DNA of 64,000 nucleotides. Source: Streptomyces sp. NBC_01288 (GTDB taxonomy: Bacteria > Actinomycetota > Actinomycetes > Streptomycetales > Streptomycetaceae). The position numbers and the translations under genes are program-made. Position 1 is the stretch's first letter; every line of letters starts with the position of its first letter. Below the pieces are notes generated by a model, which was not told the DNA's origin, did no database searches, and worked only from the letters and a program-made list of their open reading frames with translations. The stretch spans positions 7,005,001-7,069,000 of the forward strand of contig NZ_CP108427.1 in the NCBI RefSeq assembly GCF_035982055.1, written 5' to 3'. Positions 8,011-16,468 of the stretch are shown here, piece after piece.

Positions 8011-8969
8011 CAGGAGGCATCCCTCAGGCGCGGGTTGACCAGCAGATAGAGGATGTCGATGACGAGGTTCACGACGACGAACCCGGTCGCCGTCGTGAGC
8101 ACCACGCCCTGGACGACGGCCGGGTCGCCGTTCTGCACGGCGTCGATCATCAACTTGCCCATCCCGGGGAGGGAGAAGATGGTCTCGATGACGACCGCAC
8201 CGCCGAGCAGGTATCCAACGCGCAGGCCCAGCACGGTCAGTGGGTTCATGAGGGCGTTGCGGAGCACGTTCCGGCCGACCACGACCCGTGGTGGCAGACC
8301 GCTGCCGATCGCCGTCCGGACGTAGTCCTTGTCCAGCTCCTCGACCACCGACGTCCGTACGATGCGTGTGAGTTGGGCCGCCACCGGGAGTGAGAGCGCC
8401 AGCGCCGGGAGGGCCATCGTCTTGAGCCAACCGGTGAGGGAGTCCGCCGGGTTGATGTAGCCGCCGGTCGGGAACCAGCCCTGGTCGACGGCCAGGTACT
8501 GGATCATCAGCAGCGCCAGCCAGAAGCCGGGCGCGGCGACCCCGGTCAGCGACACGACCCGGATGATCTGGTCGGGCAGCCGGTCACGGTAGATGGCCGC
8601 CGTCACCCCGCCGAGCAGCGACAGCACCACCGCGATCACCAGTCCCAGGAAAGTGAGTTGGAGGGTGAGCGGCAGCGCGGTGGTGACCTGCTCGACGACC
8701 GGTGCCCGGGTCAGCGCGCTGGTGCCCAGGTCGCCGTGGAGGAGGGCGCCCACGAAATGGACGTAGCGGAGGGGCAGGGGATCGAGCAGGCCGTTCCGCT
8801 CGCGGAAGTCGTGCAGTTGTTGCGGGGTCGGGTTGGCGCCCTGGAAGAACGCGGACGCCGGGTCGACGTCCGAGAAGCGCATCACCACGAACACGAACAG
8901 CACGATGCCGAGCATCAGCGGCACGAGCAGGACGATACGGCGGGCCAGAATCCTGACGACGGTGACCAT
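8010..8969 (-). CDS. ABC transporter permease (OppB/DppB-like)
   Basis: 319 aa, six predicted membrane segments. It begins with the typical MVTVVRILARRIVLLVPLML segment and has a large first periplasmic loop containing PTPQQLHDFRERNGLLDPL. The EAA motif region reads YVRTAIGSGLPPRVVVGRNVLRNALMNPLT. It pairs with the permease half of the downstream fusion protein to form the membrane channel. It ends by overlapping the start of that gene by one base. Confidence 0.92.
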   Translation of the reverse strand: MVTVVRILARRIVLLVPLMLGIVLFVFVVMRFSDVDPASAFFQGANPTPQQLHDFRERNGLLDPLPLRYVHFVGALLHGDLGTSALTRAPVVEQVTTALPLTLQLTFLGLVIAVVLSLLGGVTAAIYRDRLPDQIIRVVSLTGVAAPGFWLALLMIQYLAVDQGWFPTGGYINPADSLTGWLKTMALPALALSLPVAAQLTRIVRTSVVEELDKDYVRTAIGSGLPPRVVVGRNVLRNALMNPLTVLGLRVGYLLGGAVVIETIFSLPGMGKLMIDAVQNGDPAVVQGVVLTTATGFVVVNLVIDILYLLVNPRLRDAS

Positions 8970-8987
8970 GGGCCAACTCCTGTACGG

Positions 8988-10622
8988 CTAGACCCACTTG
9001 GCCTGGAGGACGTTGATGCCGGGGTAGGGCTGTGCCCTTATCCCTGTCAGCTTCTGCGGGTCCCAGGCGGTCATCAGCTCGTTGTGGACGACCGGGTAGA
9101 GCACGGCCTGTTCGGCGACGGTGTCGATGTAGTCCTGGATCATCGTCTTCTTCTTCGCCGCGTCCGGTTCCCGCGTCGCCTGGTCCATGTCCTTGAAGAG
9201 CTGTTTGGCGACGGAGTTTCCGGCCCAACGGGCGTAGCCCATCCAGAGGTTCTGGGGGCCGTAGTTGTAGTGCATGATCAGGTCCGCGTCGATGCCGAAC
9301 TGGTTGGGGTTGGAGGCTGCGGCGACGACCTGGTAGTCCTGCTTCTGGTCCATCTTGGTGAAGACGGCCGTGGTCTCCTGCGGGGAGAGGGTCGTCCTGA
9401 CGCCGATCGCGTCCCAGGACGCCTTGATGGTCGGCAGGCAGTCGACGATCCAACTCACGTTCACCGCAAGGATGTTGATCTTCAGCCCGCTGACCCCGGC
9501 GGCCTTCAGCAGTGCCTTCGCCTTGTCGGGGTCGTAGTCGTAGACCGTCTTCGCGCGCCGGTAGGCGGGGTTGCCCGTGTCGAGGAACGACGAGGACGGC
9601 TTTCCGTGCCCCCGCAGGGCGACTTGGACCATCTTGCCGGTGTCGATCGCGTAGTGCAGCGCCTGGCGCACCCGTACGTCGTCGAAGGGCTTGTGCCGCG
9701 TGTTGAACATCAGGAACAGGTTGTTCATCCCGGCGCCGCCCGCGACCGTCATCCCGCCGCCGCGCAGCCGCTGGATGTTGGCGTAGGGGATGTTGTCGGC
9801 GATCTGCGCGCCCGCGCTCGACCCGGAGATCTTGGCGACGCGCGGTGCCGCGTCCACGATCGTCAGCCAGTTCATGGTCTTGAAGGCGGGCGGGCGCGGG
9901 CCGTTGTAGCCGGTGAACGCGGCGAAGGTCGTGTTCGACTTGGGGTGGTGCGCGGTCTGCCGGTACGGCCCCGAGCCGACCGCCTTGCCCTGGATCGCGT
10001 CGTCCCAGGCACCGGGCTTCGAGAAGATGTGCTTCGGCATGATCTTCGCGAGAGTGAGGCGTGAAATCCCGTCAGGGAAAGGGAACTTGAGGACCAGCTC
10101 GACGTTCCGCGCGTCGATCTTCCGGACCTCCTTCAGCCAACTGGCGAAGAAGCCCTGCGCGAGCGTCGTCGTCTTCGGGTCGAGGATGCGGTCGAAGACG
10201 AAGACGACGTCGTCGGCGGTGACCGGCTGCCCGTCGTGGAACGTGGCGCCCGCCCGCAGCGTGAACTTCCACGAGGTGCCGCCGGTGTCCTTCGGCACGG
10301 CGGTCGCCAGCGCCGGGTAGGGCGCGCGGGTGATCGGGTCGGTGTCGATCAGCCCCTCGTAGATGTGGTTGTTGCCGGCCATGGCGAACGCCGACGCCGT
10401 CTGCGTCGGATCCCAGCTGCCGTCGTTGCCGTAGCCGATCACCGCGGTCAGCGTCCGGTTCTTTCCGGTGCCCCCGCCGCCGGTGTCGTTCGTCGACTGC
10501 GGCCCCGACGAACAGGCCGTCAGGGACGAGGAGATCGCGGCGGCCGCGCCCAGCGCGCCGGAGTACTTCAGGAACGCCCGGCGGTGCAGCGCGGGCACGT
10601 TCTGGGTCACGTCTTCGCGCAT
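8988..10622 (-). CDS. Extracellular solute-binding lipoprotein of the peptide/nickel (family 5) type
   Basis: 544 aa. The N-terminus has RRAFLK (Tat-like), a hydrophobic core and a lipobox SLTAC, so it should be an exported lipoprotein. The family 5 fold is indicated by TASAFAMAGNNHIYEGL, the FTLRAGATFHDGQPVTADDVVF segment and the VRQALHYAID motif. It captures the substrate for the permease/ATPase complex encoded downstream. The start is the ATG preceded by CTGGAGTAACC. Family 5 proteins bind peptides, oligosaccharides or metals, so the substrate is open; a sugar or glycan fragment is suggested by the neighbours. Confidence 0.92.
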   Translation of the reverse strand: MREDVTQNVPALHRRAFLKYSGALGAAAAISSSLTACSSGPQSTNDTGGGGTGKNRTLTAVIGYGNDGSWDPTQTASAFAMAGNNHIYEGLIDTDPITRAPYPALATAVPKDTGGTSWKFTLRAGATFHDGQPVTADDVVFVFDRILDPKTTTLAQGFFASWLKEVRKIDARNVELVLKFPFPDGISRLTLAKIMPKHIFSKPGAWDDAIQGKAVGSGPYRQTAHHPKSNTTFAAFTGYNGPRPPAFKTMNWLTIVDAAPRVAKISGSSAGAQIADNIPYANIQRLRGGGMTVAGGAGMNNLFLMFNTRHKPFDDVRVRQALHYAIDTGKMVQVALRGHGKPSSSFLDTGNPAYRRAKTVYDYDPDKAKALLKAAGVSGLKINILAVNVSWIVDCLPTIKASWDAIGVRTTLSPQETTAVFTKMDQKQDYQVVAAASNPNQFGIDADLIMHYNYGPQNLWMGYARWAGNSVAKQLFKDMDQATREPDAAKKKTMIQDYIDTVAEQAVLYPVVHNELMTAWDPQKLTGIRAQPYPGINVLQAKWV

Positions 10623-10640
10623 GGTTACTCCAGGAGGTAC

Positions 10641-10653
10641 GACGTCCTACGTC
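10641..10653. promoter_or_regulatory. Inverted repeat GACGT-CCT-ACGTC upstream of the transporter operon
   Basis: Perfect 5-bp arms with a 3-bp spacer, 19 bp upstream of the binding-protein start and within the gap shared with the divergent GntR gene. A candidate site for the GntR/FadR protein, inferred only from position and symmetry. Confidence 0.35.
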
Positions 10654-10854
10654 CTGCGGTCAGCGCGACCATAAGAGCGGCCGTGGGGGCGGTCAAGGCA
10701 TCGCACACGAATGGCGTAGCCGTCAGAGGTCGGACCAATGGCAGTTTGAAGAGGCGTGCGAAAACGCCCGTGAATGGCGCAAGTTGACGCCCTCTCCGAT
10801 CCGGCCGAGGTCAGACATGGGACGTGGGACTTCTGATGCGGCTACGATGCGCGC

Positions 10855-11559
10855 ATGTCCGGGGAGCCGAGGAACAGTCGGATACAGCGCGAGGTCGTCC
10901 AGCTGATCCTCGACCGCAGACTCCCGCCCGGTGCGCCGCTGCCCACCGAGGCCGAGCTGATGGAAGCCCTCGGCATCAGCAGGAACTCCGTCCGCGAGGC
11001 CCTCAAGGCGCTCCAGGCCCTGGACATCGTCGAGATCAGACACGGCTACGGCACCTACGTCGGCCGCGCCTCGCTGACCCCGCTCGTCGACGGCCTCACC
11101 TTCCGCACCCTCGCCCGCCACGAGGACGACGCGGACGCGCTGGCCGAGATCCTCCAGGTGCGCGAGGTGCTGGAGGAAGGCCTGATTCATCGGGTCGCCG
11201 CCACCGTCACCGAACCAGAACTGGACAGACTGGAAGCGGTGGTGAACCGGATGGAGGAGGCGGGCCGCGCCGGCCGCCCCTTCCCCGAACTCGACCGCGA
11301 ATTCCACGAGTTGCTCTACGCCTCACTCGGCAACGAACTCGTCCCCCAACTCCTCGGCGCCTTCTGGACGGTGTTCCGCCGCGTCGCCGGCGCCCGCGGC
11401 TGGACCGACGACCCGGCCCCCGGACTCACCGTCCGCCGCCACCGCGACATCGTCACCGCACTGCGCGCCCGCGATGTCGAGGGCGCGCAGCACGCGATGG
11501 CGGACCACTTCCACGGCATCGAGGCGCGCGCGGCCCAGGAGTCACGGGGAGTGGGCTGA
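10855..11559 (+). CDS. FadR-subfamily GntR transcriptional regulator
   Basis: 234 aa. The N-terminal winged helix-turn-helix (PLPTEAELMEALGISRNSVREALKAL, then a GYGTYVG wing) is followed by an FCD ligand-binding domain (VLEEGLIHRVA, LDREFHELLYASLGNELV, HRDIVTALRARDVEGA). The histidines in LDREFHELL and RRHRDI are of the kind that bind metal and an organic acid. It is divergent from the ABC transporter operon and is probably its repressor, sensing a carboxylate or sugar acid from the imported substrate. Confidence 0.9.
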   Translation: MSGEPRNSRIQREVVQLILDRRLPPGAPLPTEAELMEALGISRNSVREALKALQALDIVEIRHGYGTYVGRASLTPLVDGLTFRTLARHEDDADALAEILQVREVLEEGLIHRVAATVTEPELDRLEAVVNRMEEAGRAGRPFPELDREFHELLYASLGNELVPQLLGAFWTVFRRVAGARGWTDDPAPGLTVRRHRDIVTALRARDVEGAQHAMADHFHGIEARAAQESRGVG

Positions 11560-11602
11560 CCTTTGGGGGCGGCGAGCGTCCCGTCATCTCTACGCTGGCC
11601 GC

Positions 11603-12064
11603 ATGACCGAGCCCTGGAACCCGACCGCCACCGGCGTCCTACGGCTGCCCTCCGGCCGCCTGGTCCGGGGCCGCGGCCTGCGCCGACCGCTTCCGGCCGA
11701 CAGCTCGGTCCCGACGTACGGCGTGTATCTGCTCGGGAGGCGACCGCCCGAAGTCCCTTGGCCGGCACGGTGGTTGCGCTGGCCGGACTTCCGGCTGCCC
11801 GCCGACCGCGTCGAGGCGCGCGCCGTCCTGACGGAGGCCTGGCAGCGGTCGCTCACCGAGCGCGTCGAGCTCGCCTGCGGCGGCGGCCGGGGACGCACCG
11901 GCACGGCACTCGCCTGCCTCGCGGTCCTCGACGGGGTGCCGCCGGGGGAGGCGGTCGGCTACGTCCGCGCCCACTACGACCGGCACGCGGTGGAGACGCC
12001 GTGGCAGCGGCGGTACGTAGCGGGGTTCGGGCCGGTGTCAGGCGCGGCGGGCCCGGAAGCGTAG
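11603..12064 (+). CDS. Protein tyrosine/dual-specificity phosphatase-like protein
   Basis: 153 aa, cytoplasmic. The signature C-x5-R is present at C92-GGGRG-R98 followed by TG, and a W60-P61-D62 triplet 30 residues earlier fits the general-acid WPD loop. The two together support an active cysteine phosphatase. It starts at an ATG 43 bp after the GntR gene and overlaps the convergent methyltransferase gene by 27 bp. The target is unknown. In Streptomyces such proteins are mostly uncharacterised. Confidence 0.75.
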   Translation: MTEPWNPTATGVLRLPSGRLVRGRGLRRPLPADSSVPTYGVYLLGRRPPEVPWPARWLRWPDFRLPADRVEARAVLTEAWQRSLTERVELACGGGRGRTGTALACLAVLDGVPPGEAVGYVRAHYDRHAVETPWQRRYVAGFGPVSGAAGPEA

Positions 12065-12610
12065 GCCGCCGCTCTCCGGGTGCAGGTCGACCGTCGCGTC
12101 CGTGAAACCGGCCCGCTCCAGCCGGGCCGGGAGCGTCGCCGGATCGAGGGTGTTCATCGTGTCCCGGAGGTGCAACACCCGGAAACGGAAGCTGGGTTGG
12201 CTGTCGCTGCCCGCGAATGTGCCGCCGGGCCGCAGCACGCGGAACGCCTCGGCGAAGATGCGGTCCTGGTGATCGGTCGTGGGCACGTGGTGCAGCATCG
12301 TGAAGCAGACGACGGAGTCGAACGACGCGTCGGGCAACGGTAGTTCGGCACCGTCCGCGTGGAGCACGGTGGCCCGGTTGCCCCACTGGGACTGGAGCAG
12401 CCGTGCGGTCTCGGTGTCGATCTCGGCGGCGGTGAGGTGCTCGACCTGCTCGACGAGGACACGGAGGTTGGCGCCGTAGCCGGGGCCGATCTCCAGTACG
12501 TCCGCGCCGAGTTCGACGTGTTCGAGGGCCCAGGGGAGGATGCGGTCCTTCGTCGTCTGCGCCCATCCCTCGGAGCTGCACAGCTTGCGGTGGGCTCGGT
12601 TCATCGGCAT
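12038..12610 (-). CDS. Class I SAM-dependent methyltransferase
   Basis: 190 aa. Motif I is VLEIGPGYGANLRVL, the acidic residue ending beta 2 is in AAEIDTE, and motif IV is FDSVVCFTMLHHV, followed by FRVLRPGGTFAGSD. This is the Methyltransf_11 pattern of small-molecule methyltransferases. An alternative start two codons later (MNRAH) is possible. Its 3' end overlaps the convergent phosphatase gene. Nothing nearby identifies the substrate. Confidence 0.85.
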   Translation of the reverse strand: MPMNRAHRKLCSSEGWAQTTKDRILPWALEHVELGADVLEIGPGYGANLRVLVEQVEHLTAAEIDTETARLLQSQWGNRATVLHADGAELPLPDASFDSVVCFTMLHHVPTTDHQDRIFAEAFRVLRPGGTFAGSDSQPSFRFRVLHLRDTMNTLDPATLPARLERAGFTDATVDLHPESGGLRFRARRA

Positions 12611-12665
12611 ACGTCGACGCTAGGCGGGGCGGGTGGTTGTCCGCCACGGGCTAGGCTGCCGTGTC

Positions 12666-13472
12666 ATGTCGCAGAACGGACAGCGCGGGCGGCACGGGGG
12701 TGGCGGGGGCCGCGTGTTCGACACGGCGATCTTCGTTGGCCAGTTCGCCATGCCGCGCGGGACGGCCTTCGGTACACACTGGCATCCAGTCCATCAACTC
12801 GCCTGTTCCGAGCGCGGGTTGCTGCGCATCCGGAGTGAACACGGGACGTGGCTGCTGCCGCCGTCGCTGGCCCTGTGGATTCCGGCGGACGTTCCGCACG
12901 CGACGGAGTCCGAGGGTGATGCCGTCATGCGGAGTGCGTACGTCGACCCGGTGAGCTGCCCGCACATCGACTGGCGGGACCCTACGGTCGTCGCGGTCAC
13001 CCCGCTTCTCCGGGCGCTCGTCGAACACTTGGACCACACGGACCTGACACCGGACGCCCGCGCGCGTGCCGAACTGGTGCTCCTCGACGAGCTGCGTCCG
13101 GTACCGGTGACCAGCGTGTCCGTGCCCCAACTGCGCGATCCCCGGGCGCGGTCGGTGGCCGAGGTGCTCCGGGCCCACCCGGCGGACGGGCGGACCCTGG
13201 CGGAGCATGGCGGTCAAGTCGGCGCAAGCGCCCGGACGTTGGCCCGTCTCTTCGTCGCGGAGACGGGCCTCGGGTTCGGCCAGTGGCGGGAACGGCTGCG
13301 GATGCAGGCCGCGTTGCCGTTCCTCGCCGAGGGCCTGCCGGTGGAAGCCGTGGCACGGCGGGTGGGGTACGCCTCGGCGAGTTCCTTCACGGCGGCGTTC
13401 CACCGGGTGGTCGGGGTGACGCCGAGGCAGTACTTCCCGCGCCAGCGGTGGTATTGGCTCCGTACTAGCTGA
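12666..13472 (+). CDS. AraC-family transcriptional regulator with cupin sensor domain
   Basis: 268 aa. The N-terminal AraC-binding cupin (THWHPVHQLACSERG, LLPPSLALWIPADVPH) is followed by a C-terminal pair of helix-turn-helices (ASARTLARLFVAETGLGFGQW; VARRVGYASASSFTAAFHRVVGVTPRQYF). The ATG of MSQNGQRG was chosen. It is divergent from the methyltransferase gene, with only about 55 bp between, and its 3' end overlaps the beta-lactamase gene by 8 bp. The regulated genes are not evident. Confidence 0.88.
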   Translation: MSQNGQRGRHGGGGGRVFDTAIFVGQFAMPRGTAFGTHWHPVHQLACSERGLLRIRSEHGTWLLPPSLALWIPADVPHATESEGDAVMRSAYVDPVSCPHIDWRDPTVVAVTPLLRALVEHLDHTDLTPDARARAELVLLDELRPVPVTSVSVPQLRDPRARSVAEVLRAHPADGRTLAEHGGQVGASARTLARLFVAETGLGFGQWRERLRMQAALPFLAEGLPVEAVARRVGYASASSFTAAFHRVVGVTPRQYFPRQRWYWLRTS

Positions 13473-14385
13473 CCGCTTCCGCCACCAACTTGGCTGTTTC
13501 CGCGACCAGTTGGTTGTCGTACGGGGCGTCGGGCAGCGTCGGCTTGGTCGTCAGGACCGCGAGGACGACCGGGTCACCGGATTCCGTCCAGGCGATGCCG
13601 ACGTCGTTGGCGGTGCCGTAGGCGCCGCTGCCCGTCTTGTCGGCGATCGTCCAGGTCGCGGGGAGTCCGGCGCGGAAGCGGGCGGCGCTCGTCGTGTTGT
13701 TGAGCAGCCAGGCGGTGAGCCGGTCGCGGTCGGGGCGGCGCAGGGCGTCGCCGAGGACGAGTTTGCCGTACAGGCCGGCGATCGCGCGCGGGCTGGTGGT
13801 GTCGGTGATCCGGTCCGGCTCGGCCGAGTTCAGCTCGGTCTCCCAGCGGTCGAGCCGGGTGACCCGATCGCCCAGGGAACGGGCGAAGCGGGTGACGGCG
13901 GTGGGGCCGCCGAGTTCGCGCAGGATCAGGTTGCCGGCGCCATTGTCGCTGTAGCGGATCGCCACGTCGGCGAGTTGCTCGACCGTCATGCCGTCGGCCA
14001 GATGCGCCCGGGTCTGGTTGGAACCGTCGACCAGATCGGCCTCCGTGTAGTGCACGACCTTGTAGAGAACCTCGCCGTGCCGGTCCAGGTCCCGCAGGAC
14101 GGCCGCGGCGGCGAGTGTCTTGAACGCCGAGCACATCGGGAAGAGTTCGTCGGCACGGTGCACGACGGTCTTCTTCGTACCGAGGTGATGCGCGAACACG
14201 CCCACACGGGCGCTGTGTTGCTCCTCAAGGGCGCGCAGGCCCGTCGTGACGTCGGTGCCGGTGCCGTCTGTCGCCTGGGCCGAGGAGGCACCGGCGAGAA
14301 GAGTCGCGGCGGTGGCGGCACTTGCGGTGAGCAGGGTGCGGCGGGTGGTCGTAGGGGTCGTAGGGGACTGTTCGGAGCCTGAGAT
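13465..14385 (-). CDS. Class A beta-lactamase (serine hydrolase) with no ordinary start codon
   Basis: About 306 aa. The active-site S-x-x-K is in MCSAFKTLA, SDN is in IRYSDNGAGN, the Glu and Asn of the omega loop are in WETELNSAEPDRITDTTSP, and KTG is in ADKTGSG, so all four class A elements are present. Upstream of the GTG at 14205 the frame continues as a signal peptide (TTRRTLLTASAATAATLLAG, then ASSAQA) with an RR pair. The codon with AAGGAG six bases before it is ATC (14385-14383) where ATG is expected. Starting at 14205 would remove the export signal and the first strand. A non-AUG start, a mutation or a base error would explain this. Confidence 0.8.
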   Translation of the reverse strand: MSGSEQSPTTPTTTRRTLLTASAATAATLLAGASSAQATDGTGTDVTTGLRALEEQHSARVGVFAHHLGTKKTVVHRADELFPMCSAFKTLAAAAVLRDLDRHGEVLYKVVHYTEADLVDGSNQTRAHLADGMTVEQLADVAIRYSDNGAGNLILRELGGPTAVTRFARSLGDRVTRLDRWETELNSAEPDRITDTTSPRAIAGLYGKLVLGDALRRPDRDRLTAWLLNNTTSAARFRAGLPATWTIADKTGSGAYGTANDVGIAWTESGDPVVLAVLTTKPTLPDAPYDNQLVAETAKLVAEAVS

Positions 14386-14407
14386 CGTGCTCTCCTTTGT
14401 TCGGTAT

Positions 14408-14440
14408 CCGTCGACGATCGGTCGATCTCCGTCAACGATC
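14408..14440. promoter_or_regulatory. Direct repeat CCGTCRACGATC, 21-bp spacing, upstream of the beta-lactamase
   Basis: CCGTCGACGATC at 14408-14419 and CCGTCAACGATC at 14429-14440 lie two helical turns apart in the 150-bp gap between the divergent beta-lactamase and exported-protein genes. This arrangement suits a dimeric or tandem regulator. No matching regulator is adjacent. Confidence 0.35.
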
Positions 14441-14535
14441 TCTCCATTGACCGACGCAGTGCGTCATTCCTTGGTTGCGCCGCCTTAGACCATCGGCGGA
14501 CACCGCGACGGGCCCGCGCTCGGCACAGTGGGCGC

Positions 14536-15714
14536 ATGGCGAACTCACAGGGGATCACTCGGGGCCAGTTCCTGACGGGGGCGCTGGCCCTCGGAGCGGC
14601 GGGCGCGCTGCTGCCGTCAGGGCAGGCGACGGCGCGACCGCGGACGCGACCGCACCCGACACATGGCCGCCGCCCCGGCCTGCGCCACCACGGCGTCGTC
14701 TACACGGTCGGCGAGGGCGAGACCCCCGCCACCGCCTGGAACCCGCGCCGGATGCGCGCCGACCTCCGCGCGATCCGCGACGAGCTGCACGCCGACACGG
14801 TCGACGTCACCGGCGACGGTGTCGACCGCCTCAACGCGACGGCCGCCGAGGCCGCCGAACTGGGCCTGCACATCTGGCTCCAGCCCACCCTCGCCGACGT
14901 CCCGGAGCGGGACATCCTCGAACACCTCGCGGAGACGGGCCGGTTCGCGGAACGCCTCCGGCGTCAGGGCGCGAGCGTCGACCTCAGTGTGGGCTGCGAG
15001 TTCTGGCTGTTCGTACCCGGGATCGTGCCCGGCGCGACGGTCCTGGACCGCGTCCAGAACATCTTGAACGGCACGTTCGATCCGGCCAAGATGCAGCGCA
15101 GGCTGAACGCCTTCACCAAGAAGGCGGCGGCGACGGGCCGTTCGGTCTTCCACGGCAACCTCAGCTACGCCGCCGCCCAGGACGACGAGGTCGACTGGGA
15201 CCTCTTCGACATCGTGGGCATCGACTACTACTCCTACTTCCGCCAACCAGACGAGTATGTACGGGAGTTGAGCGCCTATCAGCGCTGGGGCAAGCCCGTC
15301 ACCATCACCGAGTTCGGCACCTGCGCGTACAAGGGCGCCGAGAAGACCGCCGGCATGGGCTGGAACGTCGTCGACTACGACAAGGACCCGGAGGAGATCA
15401 AGGGCCACCTGATCCGCAGCGAGCACACCCAAGCGGCGTACGTGGTCGACCTGTTGGAGGTCTTCGAGTCGATGAACCTCTACGGCGCGATGGCCTTCGA
15501 GTTCGTCACCCCGGACGCGCCGCACCGCGCCCACGACCCCCGCCACGACCTCGACATGGCGAGTTACTCCATCACCAGGACCGTCAAGGACCGCCCGTAC
15601 GACCCGAGTTCACCCTGGCACTGGGAACCGAAGGAGGCGTTCCGCGCGCTGGCCCGGCACTACGGTCACAGGGCGAGTGTCATGAGGAGGCGGTGCTCGC
15701 CCGGCCCGAAGTAG
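14536..15714 (+). CDS. Exported TIM-barrel/glycoside-hydrolase-like protein
   Basis: 392 aa. The N-terminus (TRGQFLTGALALGAAGALLP) is a Sec/Tat-like export signal. The body has barrel-like segments: VDVTGDGVDRLNATAAEAAELGLHIWLQP, then WDLFDIVGIDYYSYF and KPVTITEFGTCAYKG, where the Glu of ITEFG occupies the position of a retaining glycosidase nucleophile. I recall homologues labelled abortive infection protein, which this sequence does not support. Substrate unknown. The last 49 bp overlap the convergent acetyltransferase gene. Confidence 0.65.
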   Translation: MANSQGITRGQFLTGALALGAAGALLPSGQATARPRTRPHPTHGRRPGLRHHGVVYTVGEGETPATAWNPRRMRADLRAIRDELHADTVDVTGDGVDRLNATAAEAAELGLHIWLQPTLADVPERDILEHLAETGRFAERLRRQGASVDLSVGCEFWLFVPGIVPGATVLDRVQNILNGTFDPAKMQRRLNAFTKKAAATGRSVFHGNLSYAAAQDDEVDWDLFDIVGIDYYSYFRQPDEYVRELSAYQRWGKPVTITEFGTCAYKGAEKTAGMGWNVVDYDKDPEEIKGHLIRSEHTQAAYVVDLLEVFESMNLYGAMAFEFVTPDAPHRAHDPRHDLDMASYSITRTVKDRPYDPSSPWHWEPKEAFRALARHYGHRASVMRRRCSPGPK

Positions 15715-16193
15715 TCCTTGAGCACTCCCCGCTCGGACGAGAACCCCAGCGAGCGGTACAGCATGATCGCGGCGGCGTTCGTCGGTTCCACGGTCAGGCG
15801 GACCTGGTGGACGCTCTCCGTGCGCAGCCGGCGCAGGGCCTCGACCATCAGGCGCCGGCCCAGCCCCTGGCCCTGCTGGTGGGGCGTGACGGCAAGGCTC
15901 ATGATCCAACTCACGTAGCCGTCCGAGGTGTTGACGAAGAGGATGTAGCCGAGGATGCCTTCGCCGTCGTCAAGGACGAGGATGCGGTCGCCGAGGATGT
16001 CGCAGAACTGCCGGAGCACGAAGGCGGGGTACGGCTCCTCGGGGAAGGCCTCCCTGTCCACGCGCAGGAGCTCGGGCAGATCGGCCTCGGTGATGCCCCT
16101 CAGGGTCAGTGGCCGGTCGTCGCGGTCGGCGAAGAACGCCTGTTCAGTGCGGTGACCGCGAGAAGGGAAACGTTCCTCCGGAAAAACCGTCAT
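15666..16193 (-). CDS. GNAT-family N-acetyltransferase
   Basis: 175 aa. The acetyl-CoA loop is QQGQGLGRRLM preceded by the strand WIMSLAVTPH, and NAAAIMLYRSLGFSSERGVLKDYF is the usual C-terminal segment. This resembles RimI-like protein or small-amine acetyltransferases. The ATG of MTVFPEERF, with AGGAGGCAGT in front, was taken as start. Its 3' end overlaps the convergent gene at 14536-15714 by 49 bp. Confidence 0.88.
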   Translation of the reverse strand: MTVFPEERFPSRGHRTEQAFFADRDDRPLTLRGITEADLPELLRVDREAFPEEPYPAFVLRQFCDILGDRILVLDDGEGILGYILFVNTSDGYVSWIMSLAVTPHQQGQGLGRRLMVEALRRLRTESVHQVRLTVEPTNAAAIMLYRSLGFSSERGVLKDYFGPGEHRLLMTLAL

Positions 16194-16468
16194 ACTGCCT
16201 CCTGCTGGAAGAGGGCCAAGTGCGTGTTGCCACTCGTACGGGTGGTACGGGTGAGACGCGAACGATCTTCCTTTTTGGTTTGTTCGACAGGGTTCCGAAC
16301 ATCTTGAGTGGGGCAATCCGGCAGTTCAAGGCCGAATCAGGTCGCATGAGCGAATTCGCGACGATGCGCCCCCTGTGCGCCCCGGCGGCAGCTGTGAGTT
16401 GGCGTAGATTGCCCTACGAAATTGACGTCGAGGTGTACGTCGCGCCCGGGATGATGTAATTTGGGCTG

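Noticed and set aside
8658..10064. Plus-strand frame of 468 codons opposite the transporter genes
   Set aside because: Arg/Val/Asp-rich shadow of the binding-protein and permease genes with no domain.
16194..16468. AT-richer gap before the SCO2525-family gene, checked for tRNA, small RNA and promoter
   Set aside because: A TTGACG at about 16420 has no matching -10 at proper spacing, and no tRNA-like fold was seen.
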